64,000 nt of DNA from Edaphochlamys debaryana (Eukaryota; Chlorophyta; Chlorophyceae; Chlamydomonadales), in assembly GCA_016858145.1 (NCBI GenBank), contig JAEHOE010000141.1, positions 62,001-126,000 on the forward strand, given 5' to 3'. The notes beneath the pieces are model-generated. The model was given only the letters and a program-made list of their open reading frames with translations, was not told the DNA's origin and ran no database searches. Positions 38,301 through 53,300 of this stretch are shown in pieces. The position numbers were made by a program, and so were the translations under genes. The stretch's first letter is position 1. The number at the start of each line of letters is the position of its first letter.

Positions 38301-41300
38301 TAGGCCTGGTAGCAATGCAGATGCAGGCCTGAAGGGACGTGGACCGAAGAGGGGCGCTGGGGGAACATACCTCGGGGCGCAAGCCCAGTTCTGGGCACGC
38401 CTAGGCCTGGTAGCAATGCAGATGCAGGCCTGAAGGGACGTGGACCGAAGAGGGGCGCTGGGGGAACATATCTCGGGGCGCAAGCCCAATCCGAGGCACG
38501 CCTAGGCCTGGTAGCAATGCAGATGCAGGCCTGAAGGGACGTGGACCGAAGAGGGGCGCTGGGGGAACATACCTGGGGGCGCAAGCCCAGTTCTGGGCAC
38601 GCCTAGGCCTGGTAGCAATGCAGATGCAGGCCTGAAGGGACGTGGACCGAAGAGGGGCGCTGGGGGAACATATCTCGGGGGCGCAAGCCCAGTTCTGGGC
38701 ACGCCTAGGCCTGGTAGCAATGCAGATGCAGGCCTGAAGGGACGTGGACCGAAGAGGGGCGCTGGGGGAACATATCTCGGGGCGCAAGCCCAGTTCTGGG
38801 CACGCCTAGGCCTGGTAGCAATGCAGATGCAGGCCTGAAGGGACGTGGACCGAAGAGGGGCGCTGGGGGAACATATCTGGGGGCGCAAGCCCAGTTCTGG
38901 GCACGCCTAGGCCTGGTAGCAATGCAGATGCAGGCCTGAAGGGACGTGGACCGAAGAGGGGCGCTGGGGGAACATACCTGGGGGCGCAAGCCCAGTTCTG
39001 GGCACGCCTAGGCCTGGTAGCAATGCAGATGCAGGCCTGAAGGGACGTGGACCGAAGAGGGGCGCTGGGGGAACATATCTGGGGGCGCAAGCCCAGTTCT
39101 GGGCACGCCTAGGCCTGGTAGCAATGCAGATGCAGGCCTGAAGGGACGTGGACCGAAGAGGGGCGCTGGGGGAACATATCTGGGGGCGCAAGCCCAATCC
39201 GAGGCACGCCTAGGCCTGGTAGCAATGCAGATGCAGGCCTGAAGGGACGTGGACCGAAGAGGGGCGCTGGGGGAACATACCTGGGGGCGCAAGCCCAGTT
39301 CTGGGCACGCCTAGGCCTGGTAGCAATGCAGATGCAGGCCTGAAGGGACGTGGACCGAAGAGGGGCGCTGGGGGAACATATCTCGGGGCGCAAGCCCAAT
39401 CCGAGGCACGCCTAGGCCTGGTAGCAATGCAGATGCAGGCCTGAAGGGACGTGGACCGAAGAGGGGCGCTGGGGGAACATATCTGGGGGCGCAAGCCCAA
39501 TCCGAGGCACGCCTAGGCCTGGTAGCAATGCAGATGCAGGCCTGAAGGGACGTGGACCGAAGAGGGGCGCTGGGGGAACATATCTGGGGGCGCAAGCCCA
39601 GTTCTGGGCACGCCTAGGCCTGGTAGCAATGCAGATGCAGGCCTGAAGGGACGTGGACCGAAGAGGGGCGCTGGGGGAACATATCTGGGGGCGCAAGCCC
39701 AGTTCTGGGCACGCCTAGGCCTGGTAGCAATGCAGATGCAGGCCTGAAGGGACGTGGACCGAAGAGGGGCGCTGGGGGAACATATCTGGGGGCGCAAGCC
39801 CAATCCGAGGCACGCCCAGGCCTGGTAGCAATGCAGATGCAGGCCTGAAGGGACGTGGACCGAAGAGGGGCGCTGGGGGAACATATCTGGGGGCGCAAGC
39901 CCAGTTCTGGGCACGCCTAGGCCTGGTAGCAATGCAGATGCAGGCCTGAAGGGACGTGGACCGAAGAGGGGCGCTGGGGGAACATATCTGGGGGCGCAAG
40001 CCCAGTTCTGGGCACGCCTAGGCCTGGTAGCAATGCAGATGCAGGCCTGAAGGGACGTGGACCGAAGAGGGGCGCTGGGGGAACATATCCTGGGGGCGCA
40101 AGCCCAGTTCTGGGCACGCCTAGGCCTGGTAGCAATGCAGATGCAGGCCTGAAGGGACGTGGACCGAAGAGGGGCGCTGGGGGAACATACCTGGGGGCGC
40201 AAGCCCAATCCGAGGCACGCCTAGGCCTGGTAGCAATGCAGATGCAGGCCTGAAGGGACGTGGACCGAAGAGGGGCGCTGGGGGAACATATCCTCGGGGG
40301 CGCAAGCCCAGTTCTGGGCACGCCTAGGCCTGGTAGCAATGCAGATGCAGGCCTGAAGGGACGTGGACCGAAGAGGGGCGCTGGGGGAACATATCTCGGG
40401 GCGCAAGCCCAATCCGAGGCACGCCTAGGCCTGGTAGCAATGCAGATGCAGGCCTGAAGGGACGTGGACCGAAGAGGGGCGCTGGGGGAACATACCTGGG
40501 GGCGCAAGCCCAGTTCTGGGCACGCCTAGGCCTGGTAGCAATGCAGATGCAGGCCTGAAGGGACGTGGACCGAAGAGGGGCGCTGGGGGAACATATCTGG
40601 GGGCGCAAGCCCAATCCGAGGCACGCCTAGGCCTGGTAGCAATGCAGATGCAGGCCTGAAGGGACGTGGACCGAAGAGGGGCGCTGGGGGAACATATCTG
40701 GGGGCGCAAGCCCAGATCCGAGGCACGCCTAGGCCTGGTAGCAATGCAGATGCAGGCCTGAAGGGACGTGGACCGAAGAGGGGCGCTGGGGGAACATATC
40801 TGGGGGCGCAAGCCCAGTTCCTGAGGCACGCCTAGGCCTGGTAGCAATGCAGATGCAGGCCTGAAGGGACGTGGACCGAAGAGGGGCGCTGGGGGAACAT
40901 ATCTGGGGGCGCAAGCCCAGTTCTGGGCACGCCTAGGCCTGGTAGCAATGCAGATGCAGGCCTGAAGGGACGTGGACCGAAGAGGGGCGCTGGGGGAACA
41001 TATCTGGGGGCGCAAGCCCAGTCCTGAGGCACGCCTAGGCCTGGTAGCAATGCAGATGCAGGCCTGAAGGGACGTGGACCGAAGAGGGGCGCTGGGGGAA
41101 CATATCTGGGGGCGCAAGCCCAATTCGAGGCACGCCTAGGCCTGGTAGCAATGCAGATGCAGGCCTGAAGGGACGTGGACCGAAGAGGGGCGCTGGGGGA
41201 ACATATCTGGGGGCGCAAGCCCAGTTCTGGGCACGCCTAGGCCTGGTAGCAATGCAGATGCAGGCCTGAAGGGACGTGGACCGAAGAGGGGCGCTGGGGG

Positions 41301-44300
41301 AACATATCTGGGGGCGCAAGCCCAATCCGAGGCACGCCTAGGCCTGGTAGCAATGCAGATGCAGGCCTGAAGGGACGTGGACCGAAGAGGGGCGCTGGGG
41401 GAACATATCTGGGGGCGCAAGCCCAGTTCTGGGCACGCCTAGGCCTGGTAGCAATGCAGATGCAGGCCTGAAGGGACGTGGACCGAAGAGGGGCGCTGGG
41501 GGAACATATCTGGGGGCGCAAGCCCAGTTCTGGGCACGCCTAGGCCTGGTAGCAATGCAGATGCAGGCCTGAAGGGACGTGGACCGAAGAGGGGCGCTGG
41601 GGGAACATATCTGGGGGCGCAAGCCCAGTTCTGAGGCACGCCTAGGCCTGGTAGCAATGCAGATGCAGGCCTGAAGGGACGTGGACCGAAGAGGGGCGCT
41701 GGGGGAACATAAGTGGGGGGGCAAGCCCAAGACTGGGGACGCCTAGGCCTGGTAGCAATGCAGATGCAGGCCTGAAGGGACGTGGACCGAAGAGGGGCGC
41801 TGGGGGAACATATCTGGGGGCGCAAGCCCAGTTCTGGGCACGCCTAGGCCTGGTAGCAATGCAGATGCAGGCCTGAAGGGACGTGGACCGAAGAGGGGCG
41901 CTGGGGGAACATATCTCGGGGCGCAAGCCCAATCCGAGGCACGCCTAGGCCTGGTAGCAATGCAGATGCAGGCCTGAAGGGACGTGGACCGAAGAGGGGC
42001 GCTGGGGGAACATATCTGGGGGCGCAAGCCCAGTTCTGGGCACGCCTAGGCCTGGTAGCAATGCAGATGCAGGCCTGAAGGGACGTGGACCGAAGAGGGG
42101 CGCTGGGGGAACATATCTGGGGGCGCAAGCCCAGTTCTGGGCACGCCTAGGCCTGGTAGCAATGCAGATGCAGGCCTGAAGGGACGTGGACCGAAGAGGG
42201 GCGCTGGGGGAACATATCTGGGGGCGCAAGCCCAGTTCTGGGCACGCCTAGGCCTGGTAGCAATGCAGATGCAGGCCTGAAGGGACGTGGACCGAAGAGG
42301 GGCGCTGGGGGAACATATCTGGGGGCGCAAGCCCAGTCCGAGGCACGCCTAGGCCTGGTAGCAATGCAGATGCAGGCCTGAAGGGACGTGGACCGAAGAG
42401 GGGCGCTGGGGGAACATATCTGGGGCGCAAGCCCAGTTCTGGGCACGCCTAGGCCTGGTAGCAATGCAGATGCAGGCCTGAAGGGACGTGGACCGAAGAG
42501 GGGCGCTGGGGGAACATATCTGGGGCGCAAGCCCAGTTCTGGGCACGCCTAGGCCTGGTAGCAATGCAGATGCAGGCCTGAAGGGACGTGGACCGAAGAG
42601 GGGCGCTGGGGGAACATATCTGGGGGCGCAAGCCCAGTTCTGGGCACGCCTAGGCCTGGTAGCAATGCAGATGCAGGCCTGAAGGGACGTGGACCGAAGA
42701 GGGGCGCTGGGGGAACATATCTGGGGGCGCAAGCCCAGTTCCTGAGGCACGCCTAGGCCTGGTAGCAATGCAGATGCAGGCCTGAAGGGACGTGGACCGA
42801 AGAGGGGCGCTGGGGGAACATATCTGGGGGCGCAAGCCCAGTTCTGGGCACGCCTAGGCCTGGTAGCAATGCAGATGCAGGCCTGAAGGGACGTGGACCG
42901 AAGAGGGGCGCTGGGGGAACATATCTGGGGGCGCAAGCCCAGTTCTGGGCACGCCTAGGCCTGGTAGCAATGCAGATGCAGGCCTGAAGGGACGTGGACC
43001 GAAGAGGGGCGCTGGGGGAACATATCTCGGGGGCGCAAGCCCAATCCGAGGCACGCCTAGGCCTGGTAGCAATGCAGATGCAGGCCTGAAGGGACGTGGA
43101 CCGAAGAGGGGCGCTGGGGGAACATATCTGGGGGCGCAAGCCCAGTTCTGGGCACGCCTAGGCCTGGTAGCAATGCAGATGCAGGCCTGAAGGGACGTGG
43201 ACCGAAGAGGGGCGCTGGGGGAACATATCTGGGGGCGCAAGCCCAGTTCTGGGCACGCCTAGGCCTGGTAGCAATGCAGATGCAGGCCTGAAGGGACGTG
43301 GACCGAAGAGGGGCGCTGGGGGAACATATCTGGGGGCGCAAGCCCAGTTCTGGGCACGCCTAGGCCTGGTAGCAATGCAGATGCAGGCCTGAAGGGACGT
43401 GGACCGAAGAGGGGCGCTGGGGGAACATATCTGGGGGCGCAAGCCCAGTTCTGGGCACGCCTAGGCCTGGTAGCAATGCAGATGCAGGCCTGAAGGGACG
43501 TGGACCGAAGAGGGGCGCTGGGGGAACATATCTGGGGGCGCAAGCCCAAGTCCGAGGCACGCCTAGGCCTGGTAGCAATGCAGATGCAGGCCTGAAGGGA
43601 CGTGGACCGAAGAGGGGCGCTGGGGGAACATATCTGGGGGCGCAAGCCCAGTTCTGGGCACGCCTAGGCCTGGTAGCAATGCAGATGCAGGCCTGAAGGG
43701 ACGTGGACAGAAGAGGGGCGCTGGGGGAACATATCTCGGGGCGCAAGCCCAGTTCTGGGCACGCCTAGGCCTGGTAGCAATGCAGATGCAGGCCTGAAGG
43801 GACGTGGACCGAAGAGGGGCGCTGGGGGAACATATCTCGGGGGCGCAAGCCCAATTCCGAGGCACGCCTAGGCCTGGTAGCAATGCAGATGCAGGCCTGA
43901 AGGGACGTGGACCGAAGAGGGGCGCTGGGGGAACATATCTGGGGGCGCAAGCCCAGTTCTGGGCACGCCTAGGCCTGGTAGCAATGCAGATGCAGGCCTG
44001 AAGGGACGTGGACCGAAGAGGGGCGCTGGGGGAACATATCTGGGGGCGCAAGCCCAATCCGAGGCACGCCTAGGCCTGGTAGCAATGCAGATGCAGGCCT
44101 GAAGGGACGTGGACCGAAGAGGGGCGCTGGGGGAACATATCTGGGGGCGCAAGCCCAGTTCTGGGCACGCCTAGGCCTGGTAGCAATGCAGATGCAGGCC
44201 TGAAGGGACGTGGACCGAAGAGGGGCGCTGGGGGAACATATCTCGGGGGCGCAAGCCCAGTTCGGGGCACGCCTAGGCCTGGTAGCAATGCAGATGCAGG

Positions 44301-47300
44301 CCTGAAGGGACGTGGACCGAAGAGGGGCGCTGGGGGAACATATCTGGGGGCGCAAGCCCAGTTCCTGAGGCACGCCTAGGCCTGGTAGCAATGCAGATGC
44401 AGGCCTGAAGGGACGTGGACCGAAGAGGGGCGCTGGGGGAACATATCTGGGGGCGCAAGCCCAGTTCTGGGCACGCCTAGGCCTGGTAGCAATGCAGATG
44501 CAGGCCTGAAGGGACGTGGACCGAAGAGGGGCGCTGGGGGAACATATCTGGGGGCGCAAGCCCAAGTTCTGGGCACGCCTAGGCCTGGTAGCAATGCAGA
44601 TGCAGGCCTGAAGGGACGTGGACCGAAGAGGGGCGCTGGGGGAACATATCTCGGGGCGCAAGCCCAGTCCTGGGCACGCCTAGGCCTGGTAGCAATGCAG
44701 ATGCAGGCCTGAAGGGACGTGGACCGAAGAGGGGCGCTGGGGGAACATATCTCGGGGGCGCAAGCCCAGTTCTGGGCACGCCTAGGCCTGGTAGCAATGC
44801 AGATGCAGGCCTGAAGGGACGTGGACCGAAGAGGGGCGCTGGGGGAACATATCTCGGGGCGCAAGCCCAATCCGAGGCACGCCTAGGCCTGGTAGCAATG
44901 CAGATGCAGGCCTGAAGGGACGTGGACCGAAGAGGGGCGCTGGGGGAACATATCTGGGGGCGCAAGCCCAGTTCTGGGCACGCCTAGGCCTGGTAGCAAT
45001 GCAGATGCAGGCCTGAAGGGACGTGGACCGAAGAGGGGCGCTGGGGGAACATATCTCGGGGCGCAAGCCCAGTTCTGGGCACGCCTAGGCCTGGTAGCAA
45101 TGCAGATGCAGGCCTGAAGGGACGTGGACCGAAGAGGGGCGCTGGGGGAACATATCTGGGGGCGCAAGCCCAGTTCTGAGGCACGCCTAGGCCTGGTAGC
45201 AATGCAGATGCAGGCCTGAAGGGACGTGGACCGAAGAGGGGCGCTGGGGGAACATATCTGGGGGCGCAAGCCCAGTTCTGGGCACGCCTAGGCCTGGTAG
45301 CAATGCAGATGCAGGCCTGAAGGGACGTGGACCGAAGAGGGGCGCTGGGGGAACATATCTCGGGGGCGCAAGCCCAGTCCGAGGCACGCCTAGGCCTGGT
45401 AGCAATGCAGATGCAGGCCTGAAGGGACGTGGACCGAAGAGGGGCGCTGGGGGAACATATCTGGGGGCGCAAGCCCAGTTCTGGGCACGCCTAGGCCTGG
45501 TAGCAATGCAGATGCAGGCCTGAAGGGACGTGGACCGAAGAGGGGCGCTGGGGGAACATATCTGGGGGCGCAAGCCCAGTTCTGGGCACGCCTAGGCCTG
45601 GTAGCAATGCAGATGCAGGCCTGAAGGGACGTGGACCGAAGAGGGGCGCTGGGGGAACATATCTGGGGGCGCAAGCCCAGTCCTGAGGCACGCCTAGGCC
45701 TGGTAGCAATGCAGATGCAGGCCTGAAGGGACGTGGACCGAAGAGGGGCGCTGGGGGAACATATCTGGGGGCGCAAGCCCAGTTCTGAGGCACGCCTAGG
45801 CCTGGTAGCAATGCAGATGCAGGCCTGAAGGGACGTGGACCGAAGAGGGGCGCTGGGGGAACATATCCTGGGGGCGCAAGCCCAAGTCCTGAGGCACGCC
45901 TAGGCCTGGTAGCAATGCAGATGCAGGCCTGAAGGGACGTGGACCGAAGAGGGGCGCTGGGGGAACATATCTCGGGGGCGCAAGCCCAGTTCTGGGCACG
46001 CCTAGGCCTGGTAGCAATGCAGATGCAGGCCTGAAGGGACGTGGACCGAAGAGGGGCGCTGGGGGAACATATCTGGGGGCGCAAGCCCAGTTCTGGGCAC
46101 GCCTAGGCCTGGTAGCAATGCAGATGCAGGCCTGAAGGGACGTGGACCGAAGAGGGGCGCTGGGGGAACATATCTCGGGGGCGCAAGCCCAGTTCTGGGC
46201 ACGCCTAGGCCTGGTAGCAATGCAGATGCAGGCCTGAAGGGACGTGGACCGAAGAGGGGCGCTGGGGGAACATATCTGGGGGCGCAAGCCCAGTTCTGGG
46301 CACGCCTAGGCCTGGTAGCAATGCAGATGCAGGCCTGAAGGGACGTGGACCGAAGAGGGGCGCTGGGGGAACATATCTCGGGGGCGCAAGCCCAATCCGA
46401 GGCACGCCTAGGCCTGGTAGCAATGCAGATGCAGGCCTGAAGGGACGTGGACCGAAGAGGGGCGCTGGGGGAACATATCTGGGGGCGCAAGCCCAGTTCT
46501 GGGCACGCCTAGGCCTGGTAGCAATGCAGATGCAGGCCTGAAGGGACGTGGACCGAAGAGGGGCGCTGGGGGAACATATCTCGGGGGCGCAAGCCCAAGT
46601 TCTGAGGCACGCCTAGGCCTGGTAGCAATGCAGATGCAGGCCTGAAGGGACGTGGACCGAAGAGGGGCGCTGGGGGAACATATCTGGGGGCGCAAGCCCA
46701 ATCCGAGGCACGCCTAGGCCTGGTAGCAATGCAGATGCAGGCCTGAAGGGACGTGGACCGAAGAGGGGCGCTGGGGGAACATATCTGGGGGCGCAAGCCC
46801 AGTTCTGGGCACGCCTAGGCCTGGTAGCAATGCAGATGCAGGCCTGAAGGGACGTGGACCGAAGAGGGGCGCTGGGGGAACATATCTGGGGGCGCAAGCC
46901 CAGTTCTGGGCACGCCTAGGCCTGGTAGCAATGCAGATGCAGGCCTGAAGGGACGTGGACCGAAGAGGGGCGCTGGGGGAACATATCTGGGGGCGCAAGC
47001 CCAATCCGAGGCACGCCTAGGCCTGGTAGCAATGCAGATGCAGGCCTGAAGGGACGTGGACCGAAGAGGGGCGCTGGGGGGAACATATCTGGGGGCGCAA
47101 GCCCAGTTCTGGGCACGCCTAGGCCTGGTAGCAATGCAGATGCAGGCCTGAAGGGACGTGGACCGAAGAGGGGCGCTGGGGGAACATATCTGGGGGCGCA
47201 AGCCCAGTCTGGGCACGCCTAGGCCTGGTAGCAATGCAGATGCAGGCCTGAAGGGACGTGGACCGAAGAGGGGCGCTGGGGGAACATATCTGGGGGCGCA

Positions 47301-50300
47301 AGCCCAGTTCTGGGCACGCCTAGGCCTGGTAGCAATGCAGATGCAGGCCTGAAGGGACGTGGACCGAAGAGGGGCGCTGGGGGAACATATCTGGGGGCGC
47401 AAGCCCAGTTCTGGGCACGCCTAGGCCTGGTAGCAATGCAGATGCAGGCCTGAAGGGACGTGGACCGAAGAGGGGCGCTGGGGGAACATATCTCGGGGGC
47501 GCAAGCCCAGTTCTGGGCACGCCTAGGCCTGGTAGCAATGCAGATGCAGGCCTGAAGGGACGTGGACCGAAGAGGGGCGCTGGGGGAACATATCTGGGGG
47601 CGCAAGCCCAGTTCTGGGCACGCCTAGGCCTGGTAGCAATGCAGATGCAGGCCTGAAGGGACGTGGACCGAAGAGGGGCGCTGGGGGAACATATCTGGGG
47701 GCGCAAGCCCAATCCGAGGCACGCCTAGGCCTGGTAGCAATGCAGATGCAGGCCTGAAGGGACGTGGACCGAAGAGGGGCGCTGGGGGAACATATCTCGG
47801 GGGCGCAAGCCCAGTTCTGGGCACGCCTAGGCCTGGTAGCAATGCAGATGCAGGCCTGAAGGGACGTGGACCGAAGAGGGGCGCTGGGGGAACATATCTG
47901 GGGGCGCAAGCCCAGTTCTGAGGCACGCCTAGGCCTGGTAGCAATGCAGATGCAGGCCTGAAGGGACGTGGACCGAAGAGGGGCGCTGGGGGAACATATC
48001 TGGGGGCGCAAGCCCAGTTCTGGGCACGCCTAGGCCTGGTAGCAATGCAGATGCAGGCCTGAAGGGACGTGGACCGAAGAGGGGCGCTGGGGGAACATAT
48101 CTGGGGGCGCAAGCCCAGTTCTGGGCACGCCTAGGCCTGGTAGCAATGCAGATGCAGGCCTGAAGGGACGTGGAACGAAGAGGGGCGCTGGGGGAACATA
48201 CCTCGGGGCGCAAGCCCAGTTCTGGGCACGCCTAGGCCTGGTAGCAATGCAGATGCAGGCCTGAAGGGACGTGGACCGAAGAGGGGCGCTGGGGGAACAT
48301 ATCTCGGGGCGCAAGCCCAGTTCTGGGCACGCCTAGGCCTGGTAGCAATGCAGATGCAGGCCTGAAGGGACGTGGACCGAAGAGGGGCGCTGGGGGAACA
48401 TATCTCGGGGCGCAAGCCCAATCCGAGGCACGCCTAGGCCTGGTAGCAATGCAGATGCAGGCCTGAAGGGACGTGGACCGAAGAGGGGCGCTGGGGGAAC
48501 ATATCTGGGGGCGCAAGCCCAGTTCTGGGCACGCCTAGGCCTGGTAGCAATGCAGATGCAGGCCTGAAGGGACGTGGACCGAAGAGGGGCGCTGGGGGAA
48601 CATATCTGGGGGCGCAAGCCCAGTTCGAGGCACGCCTAGGCCTGGTAGCAATGCAGATGCAGGCCTGAAGGGACGTGGACCGAAGAGGGGCGCTGGGGGA
48701 ACATATCTGGGGGCGCAAGCCCAGTCCGAGGCACGCCTAGGCCTGGTAGCAATGCAGATGCAGGCCTGAAGGGACGTGGACCGAAGAGGGGCGCTGGGGG
48801 AACATATCTCGGGGCGCAAGCCCAGTTCTGGGCACGCCTAGGCCTGGTAGCAATGCAGATGCAGGCCTGAAGGGACGTGGACCGAAGAGGGGCGCTGGGG
48901 GAACATATCTGGGGGCGCAAGCCCAATCCGAGGCACGCCTAGGCCTGGTAGCAATGCAGATGCAGGCCTGAAGGGACGTGGACCGAAGAGGGGCGCTGGG
49001 GGAACATATCTGGGGGCGCAAGCCCAGTTCTGGGCACGCCTAGGCCTGGTAGCAATGCAGATGCAGGCCTGAAGGGACGTGGACCGAAGAGGGGCGCTGG
49101 GGGAACATATCTGGGGGCGCAAGCCCAATTCTGAGGCACGCCTAGGCCTGGTAGCAATGCAGATGCAGGCCTGAAGGGACGTGGACCGAAGAGGGGCGCT
49201 GGGGGAACATATCTCGGGGCGCAAGCCCAGTTCTGGGCACGCCTAGGCCTGGTAGCAATGCAGATGCAGGCCTGAAGGGACGTGGACCGAAGAGGGGCGC
49301 TGGGGGAACATATCTCGGGGCGCAAGCCCAGTTCTGGGCACGCCTAGGCCTGGTAGCAATGCAGATGCAGGCCTGAAGGGACGTGGACCGAAGAGGGGCG
49401 CTGGGGGAACATATCTCGGGGCGCAAGCCCAATTCCTGAGGCACGCCTAGGCCTGGTAGCAATGCAGATGCAGGCCTGAAGGGACGTGGACCGAAGAGGG
49501 GCGCTGGGGGAACATATCTGGGGGCGCAAGCCCAGTTCTGGGCACGCCTAGGCCTGGTAGCAATGCAGATGCAGGCCTGAAGGGACGTGGACCGAAGAGG
49601 GGCGCTGGGGGAACATATCTGGGGGCGCAAGCCCAGTTCTGGGCACGCCTAGGCCTGGTAGCAATGCAGATGCAGGCCTGAAGGGACGTGGACCGAAGAG
49701 GGGCGCTGGGGGAACATATCTCGGGGCGCAAGCCCAGTTCTGGGCACGCCTAGGCCTGGTAGCAATGCAGATGCAGGCCTGAAGGGACGTGGACCGAAGA
49801 GGGGCGCTGGGGGAACATATCTGGGGGCGCAAGCCCAGTTCTGGGCACGCCTAGGCCTGGTAGCAATGCAGATGCAGGCCTGAAGGGACGTGGACCGAAG
49901 AGGGGCGCTGGGGGAACATATCTCGGGGCGCAAGCCCAGTTCTGGGCACGCCTAGGCCTGGTAGCAATGCAGATGCAGGCCTGAAGGGACGTGGACCGAA
50001 GAGGGGCGCTGGGGGAACATATCTCGGGGCGCAAGCCCAGTTCTGGGCACGCCTAGGCCTGGTAGCAATGCAGATGCAGGCCTGAAGGGACGTGGACCGA
50101 AGAGGGGCGCTGGGGGAACATACCTGGGGGCGCAAGCCCAATCCGAGGCACGCCTAGGCCTGGTAGCAATGCAGATGCAGGCCTGAAGGGACGTGGACCG
50201 AAGAGGGGCGCTGGGGGAACATATCTCGGGGCGCAAGCCCAGTTCTGGGCACGCCTAGGCCTGGTAGCAATGCAGATGCAGGCCTGAAGGGACGTGGACC

Positions 50301-53300
50301 GAAGAGGGGCGCTGGGGGAACATATCTGGGGGCGCAAGCCCAGTTCTGGGCACGCCTAGGCCTGGTAGCAATGCAGATGCAGGCCTGAAGGGACGTGGAC
50401 CGAAGAGGGGCGCTGGGGGAACATATCTGGGGGCGCAAGCCCAGTTCTGGGCACGCCTAGGCCTGGTAGCAATGCAGATGCAGGCCTGAAGGGACGTGGA
50501 CCGAAGAGGGGCGCTGGGGGAACATATCTGGGGGCGCAAGCCCAGTTCTGGGCACGCCTAGGCCTGGTAGCAATGCAGATGCAGGCCTGAAGGGACGTGG
50601 ACCGAAGAGGGGCGCTGGGGGAACATATCTGGGGGCGCAAGCCCAGTTCTGGGCACGCCTAGGCCTGGTAGCAATGCAGATGCAGGCCTGAAGGGACGTG
50701 GACCGAAGAGGGGCGCTGGGGGAACATATCTCGGGGCGCAAGCCCAATCCGAGGCACGCCTAGGCCTGGTAGCAATGCAGATGCAGGCCTGAAGGGACGT
50801 GGACCGAAGAGGGGCGCTGGGGGAACATATCTCGGGGCGCAAGCCCAGTTCTGGGCACGCCTAGGCCTGGTAGCAATGCAGATGCAGGCCTGAAGGGACG
50901 TGGACCGAAGAGGGGCGCTGGGGGAACATATCTGGGGGCGCAAGCCCAGTTCTGGGCACGCCTAGGCCTGGTAGCAATGCAGATGCAGGCCTGAAGGGAC
51001 GTGGACCGAAGAGGGGCGCTGGGGGAACATACCCTGGGGCGCAAGCCCAGTTCTGGGCACGCCTAGGCCTGGTAGCAATGCAGATGCAGGCCTGAAGGGA
51101 CGTGGACCGAAGAGGGGCGCTGGGGGAACATATCTGGGGGCGCAAGCCCAGTTCTGGGCACGCCTAGGCCTGGTAGCAATGCAGATGCAGGCCTGAAGGG
51201 ACGTGGACCGAAGAGGGGCGCTGGGGGAACATATCTGGGGGCGCAAGCCCAGTTCTGGGCACGCCTAGGCCTGGTAGCAATGCAGATGCAGGCCTGAAGG
51301 GACGTGGACCGAAGAGGGGCGCTGGGGGAACATATCTCGGGGGCGCAAGCCCAGTTCTGGGCACGCCTAGGCCTGGTAGCAATGCAGATGCAGGCCTGAA
51401 GGGACGTGGACCGAAGAGGGGCGCTGGGGGAACATATCTCGGGGCGCAAGCCCAAGTTCTGGGCACGCCTAGGCCTGGTAGCAATGCAGATGCAGGCCTG
51501 AAGGGACGTGGACCGAAGAGGGGCGCTGGGGGAACATATCTGGGGGCGCAAGCCCAGTTCTGGGCACGCCTAGGCCTGGTAGCAATGCAGATGCAGGCCT
51601 GAAGGGACGTGGACCGAAGAGGGGCGCTGGGGGAACATATCTGGGGGCGCAAGCCCAGTTCTGGGCACGCCTAGGCCTGGTAGCAATGCAGATGCAGGCC
51701 TGAAGGGACGTGGACCGAAGAGGGGCGCTGGGGGAACATATCTGGGGGCGCAAGCCCAGTTCTGGGCACGCCTAGGCCTGGTAGCAATGCAGATGCAGGC
51801 CTGAAGGGACGTGGACCGAAGAGGGGCGCTGGGGGAACATATCTCGGGGGCGCAAGCCCAGTTCTGGGCACGCCTAGGCCTGGTAGCAATGCAGATGCAG
51901 GCCTGAAGGGACGTGGACCGAAGAGGGGCGCTGGGGGAACATATCTCGGGGCGCAAGCCCAGTTCTGGGCACGCCTAGGCCTGGTAGCAATGCAGATGCA
52001 GGCCTGAAGGGACGTGGACCGAAGAGGGGCGCTGGGGGAACATATCTGGGGGCGCAAGCCCAGTTCTGGGCACGCCTAGGCCTGGTAGCAATGCAGATGC
52101 AGGCCTGAAGGGACGTGGACCGAAGAGGGGCGCTGGGGGAACATATCTCGGGGGCGCAAGCCCAGTTCTGAGGCACGCCTAGGCCTGGTAGCAATGCAGA
52201 TGCAGGCCTGAAGGGACGTGGACCGAAGAGGGGCGCTGGGGGAACATATCTGGGGGCGCAAGCCCAGTTCTGGGCACGCCTAGGCCTGGTAGCAATGCAG
52301 ATGCAGGCCTGAAGGGACGTGGACCGAAGAGGGGCGCTGGGGGAACATATCTGGGGGCGCAAGCCCAGTTCTGGGCACGCCTAGGCCTGGTAGCAATGCA
52401 GATGCAGGCCTGAAGGGACGTGGACCGAAGAGGGGCGCTGGGGGAACATATCTGGGGCGCAAGCCCAGTTCTGGGCACGCCTAGGCCTGGTAGCAATGCA
52501 GATGCAGGCCTGAAGGGACGTGGACCGAAGAGGGGCGCTGGGGGAACATATCTGGGGGCGCAAGCCCAGTTCTGGGCACGCCTAGGCCTGGTAGCAATGC
52601 AGATGCAGGCCTGAAGGGACGTGGACCGAAGAGGGGCGCTGGGGGAACATATCTGGGGGCGCAAGCCCAGTTCTGGGCACGCCTAGGCCTGGTAGCAATG
52701 CAGATGCAGGCCTGAAGGGACGTGGACCGAAGAGGGGCGCTGGGGGAACATATCTGGGGCGCAAGCCCAGTCCTGAGGCACGCCTAGGCCTGGTAGCAAT
52801 GCAGATGCAGGCCTGAAGGGACGTGGACCGAAGAGGGGCGCTGGGGGAACATATCTCGGGGGCGCAAGCCCAGTTCTGGGCACGCCTAGGCCTGGTAGCA
52901 ATGCAGATGCAGGCCTGAAGGGACGTGGACCGAAGAGGGGCGCTGGGGGAACATATCTGGGGGCGCAAGCCCAGTTCTGGGCACGCCTAGGCCTGGTAGC
53001 AATGCAGATGCAGGCCTGAAGGGACGTGGACCGAAGAGGGGCGCTGGGGGAACATACTCTGGGGGCGCAAGCCCAGTTCTGGGCACGCCTAGGCCTGGTA
53101 GCAATGCAGATGCAGGCCTGAAGGGACGTGGACCGAAGAGGGGCGCTGGGGGAACATATCTGGGGGCGCAAGCCCAGTTCTGGGCACGCCTAGGCCTGGT
53201 AGCAATGCAGATGCAGGCCTGAAGGGACGTGGACCGAAGAGGGGCGCTGGGGGAACATATCTGGGGGCGCAAGCCCAAGTCTGAGGCACGCCTAGGCCTG